From the NCBI RefSeq assembly GCF_005871205.1, contig NZ_SWKM01000011.1, positions 496,001 through 560,000 on the forward strand: a stretch of 64,000 nt of DNA. The letters are read 5' to 3'. The translations under genes and the position numbers were made by a program. Below the pieces are notes generated by a model, which saw nothing but the letters and a program-made list of their open reading frames with translations, was not told the DNA's origin and made no database searches. The DNA is from Marinobacter alexandrii. Its GTDB lineage: Bacteria > Pseudomonadota > Gammaproteobacteria > Pseudomonadales > Oleiphilaceae. Below, piece after piece: positions 63,571-64,000 of the stretch (its first letter is position 1; each line of letters opens with the position of its first letter).

Positions 63571-64000
63571 ATGGTCAATTCCTGTGATATTCCGGGGCTG
63601 AATGTGCCCCGAAGCCGTTTTCCTGATCCGGAGCAGGATGTTCCCCAACCCGCCGATGAAGCCCGGTTGGTGCTAGCGGGCGGTTGTTTTTGGTGCGTGG
63701 AAGCGGTGTATAAGGCCATGGACGGTGTCACCAAGGTGGAGTCCGGGTATTCCGGCGGCAGCGCCGAGACTGCCACTTACGAAGCCACCTGCAGTGGTAC
63801 CACCGGCCACGCCGAGGTTGTGGATATCCACTACACGCCGTCAAAAGTCAGTTTTGGCGAGCTGCTTAAGGTATTCTTCTCGGTCGCACACGATCCGACC
63901 CAGCTTAACCGCCAGGGTAATGATCGGGGCACCCAATACCGTTCGGCCATCTTTTACGAGACGCCGGAGCAGAAACAGGTGGCCGAGGCTTACATTCATC
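63571..64000 (+). CDS. msrA: Peptide-methionine (S)-S-oxide reductase, 5' part
   Basis: Repairs methionine-S-sulfoxide residues in oxidised proteins. The visible 143 residues include the catalytic motif AGGCFWCVEAVYKAMDG, YSGGSAETATYEATCSGTTGHAEVV and DPTQLNRQGNDRGTQYRSAIF, all typical of MsrA. The gene continues past base 64000. A TTGAGGACACC ribosome-binding site precedes the ATG. Confidence 0.96.
   Translation, partial: MVNSCDIPGLNVPRSRFPDPEQDVPQPADEARLVLAGGCFWCVEAVYKAMDGVTKVESGYSGGSAETATYEATCSGTTGHAEVVDIHYTPSKVSFGELLKVFFSVAHDPTQLNRQGNDRGTQYRSAIFYETPEQKQVAEAYIH

Overview
The window reads as chromosomal DNA of a marine gammaproteobacterium, most likely Marinobacter or a close relative. The grounds are the 6S RNA between ygfA and zapA, the gammaproteobacterial pepP-ubiH-ubiI and ubiE-ubiJ-ubiB-his-tat blocks, a wax ester synthase/DGAT-type acyltransferase, and a Pseudomonas-style PQQ alcohol-oxidation cluster. 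Genus is inferred from gene content only. No phage, transposon, CRISPR array, tRNA or rRNA was recognised.

Layout. 1-9.8 kb holds the start of an acyl-CoA dehydrogenase, a lipoprotein with eight tandem repeats, rpiA, ilvA, a 54-residue membrane peptide, ygfA/6S RNA/zapA, and a putative zinc-uptake locus (FtsX-type ABC pair, DUF3299 and DUF2796 proteins) with a Zur-like palindrome. 9.8-15.3 kb is the UPF0149-pepP-ubiH-ubiI block plus a DUF808 protein. 15.2-21.4 kb is a minus-strand array running ubiE-ubiJ-ubiB-hisI-hisE-tatA-tatB-tatC-rsmE. 21.5-28.6 kb is lipid and envelope related: a PHA-granule type small protein, an alpha/beta hydrolase, the wax ester synthase, two transporters and a porin.

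28.7-60.0 kb is one large functional island for periplasmic PQQ-dependent alcohol oxidation, equivalent in gene content to the exa/pqq/erc cluster of Pseudomonas aeruginosa and the ped cluster of P. putida. It encodes a FIST-domain (NosP-like) sensor and its hybrid kinase, a LuxR-type regulator (AgmR/ErbR-like), two ABC cassettes (one nitrate/sulfonate-like, one of the PQQ-associated Lut/Ped type), a second two-component pair (PedS2/PedR2-like), a pentapeptide-repeat protein, and two quinoprotein alcohol dehydrogenases. One dehydrogenase carries the calcium-type active site (Asp-x-Ser) and the other the lanthanide-type site (Asp-x-Asp). A cytochrome c550, a XoxJ/PedG-like periplasmic protein, an aldehyde dehydrogenase, a NosR-like polyferredoxin, pqqA-B-C-D-E, an S9 peptidase (PqqH-like), ErcA and ErcS complete it.

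The intergenic regions of this island share a 14-bp motif (consensus close to RSTACYAARGWACT) at six places. Both dehydrogenase leaders also carry CGGGA-N5-TCCCG inverted repeats. I read these as operator sites of the local regulators; that is inference. 60-64 kb returns to housekeeping genes: a small unknown protein, fumC, a CarS-family membrane protein, a metallophosphoesterase and the 5' part of msrA.
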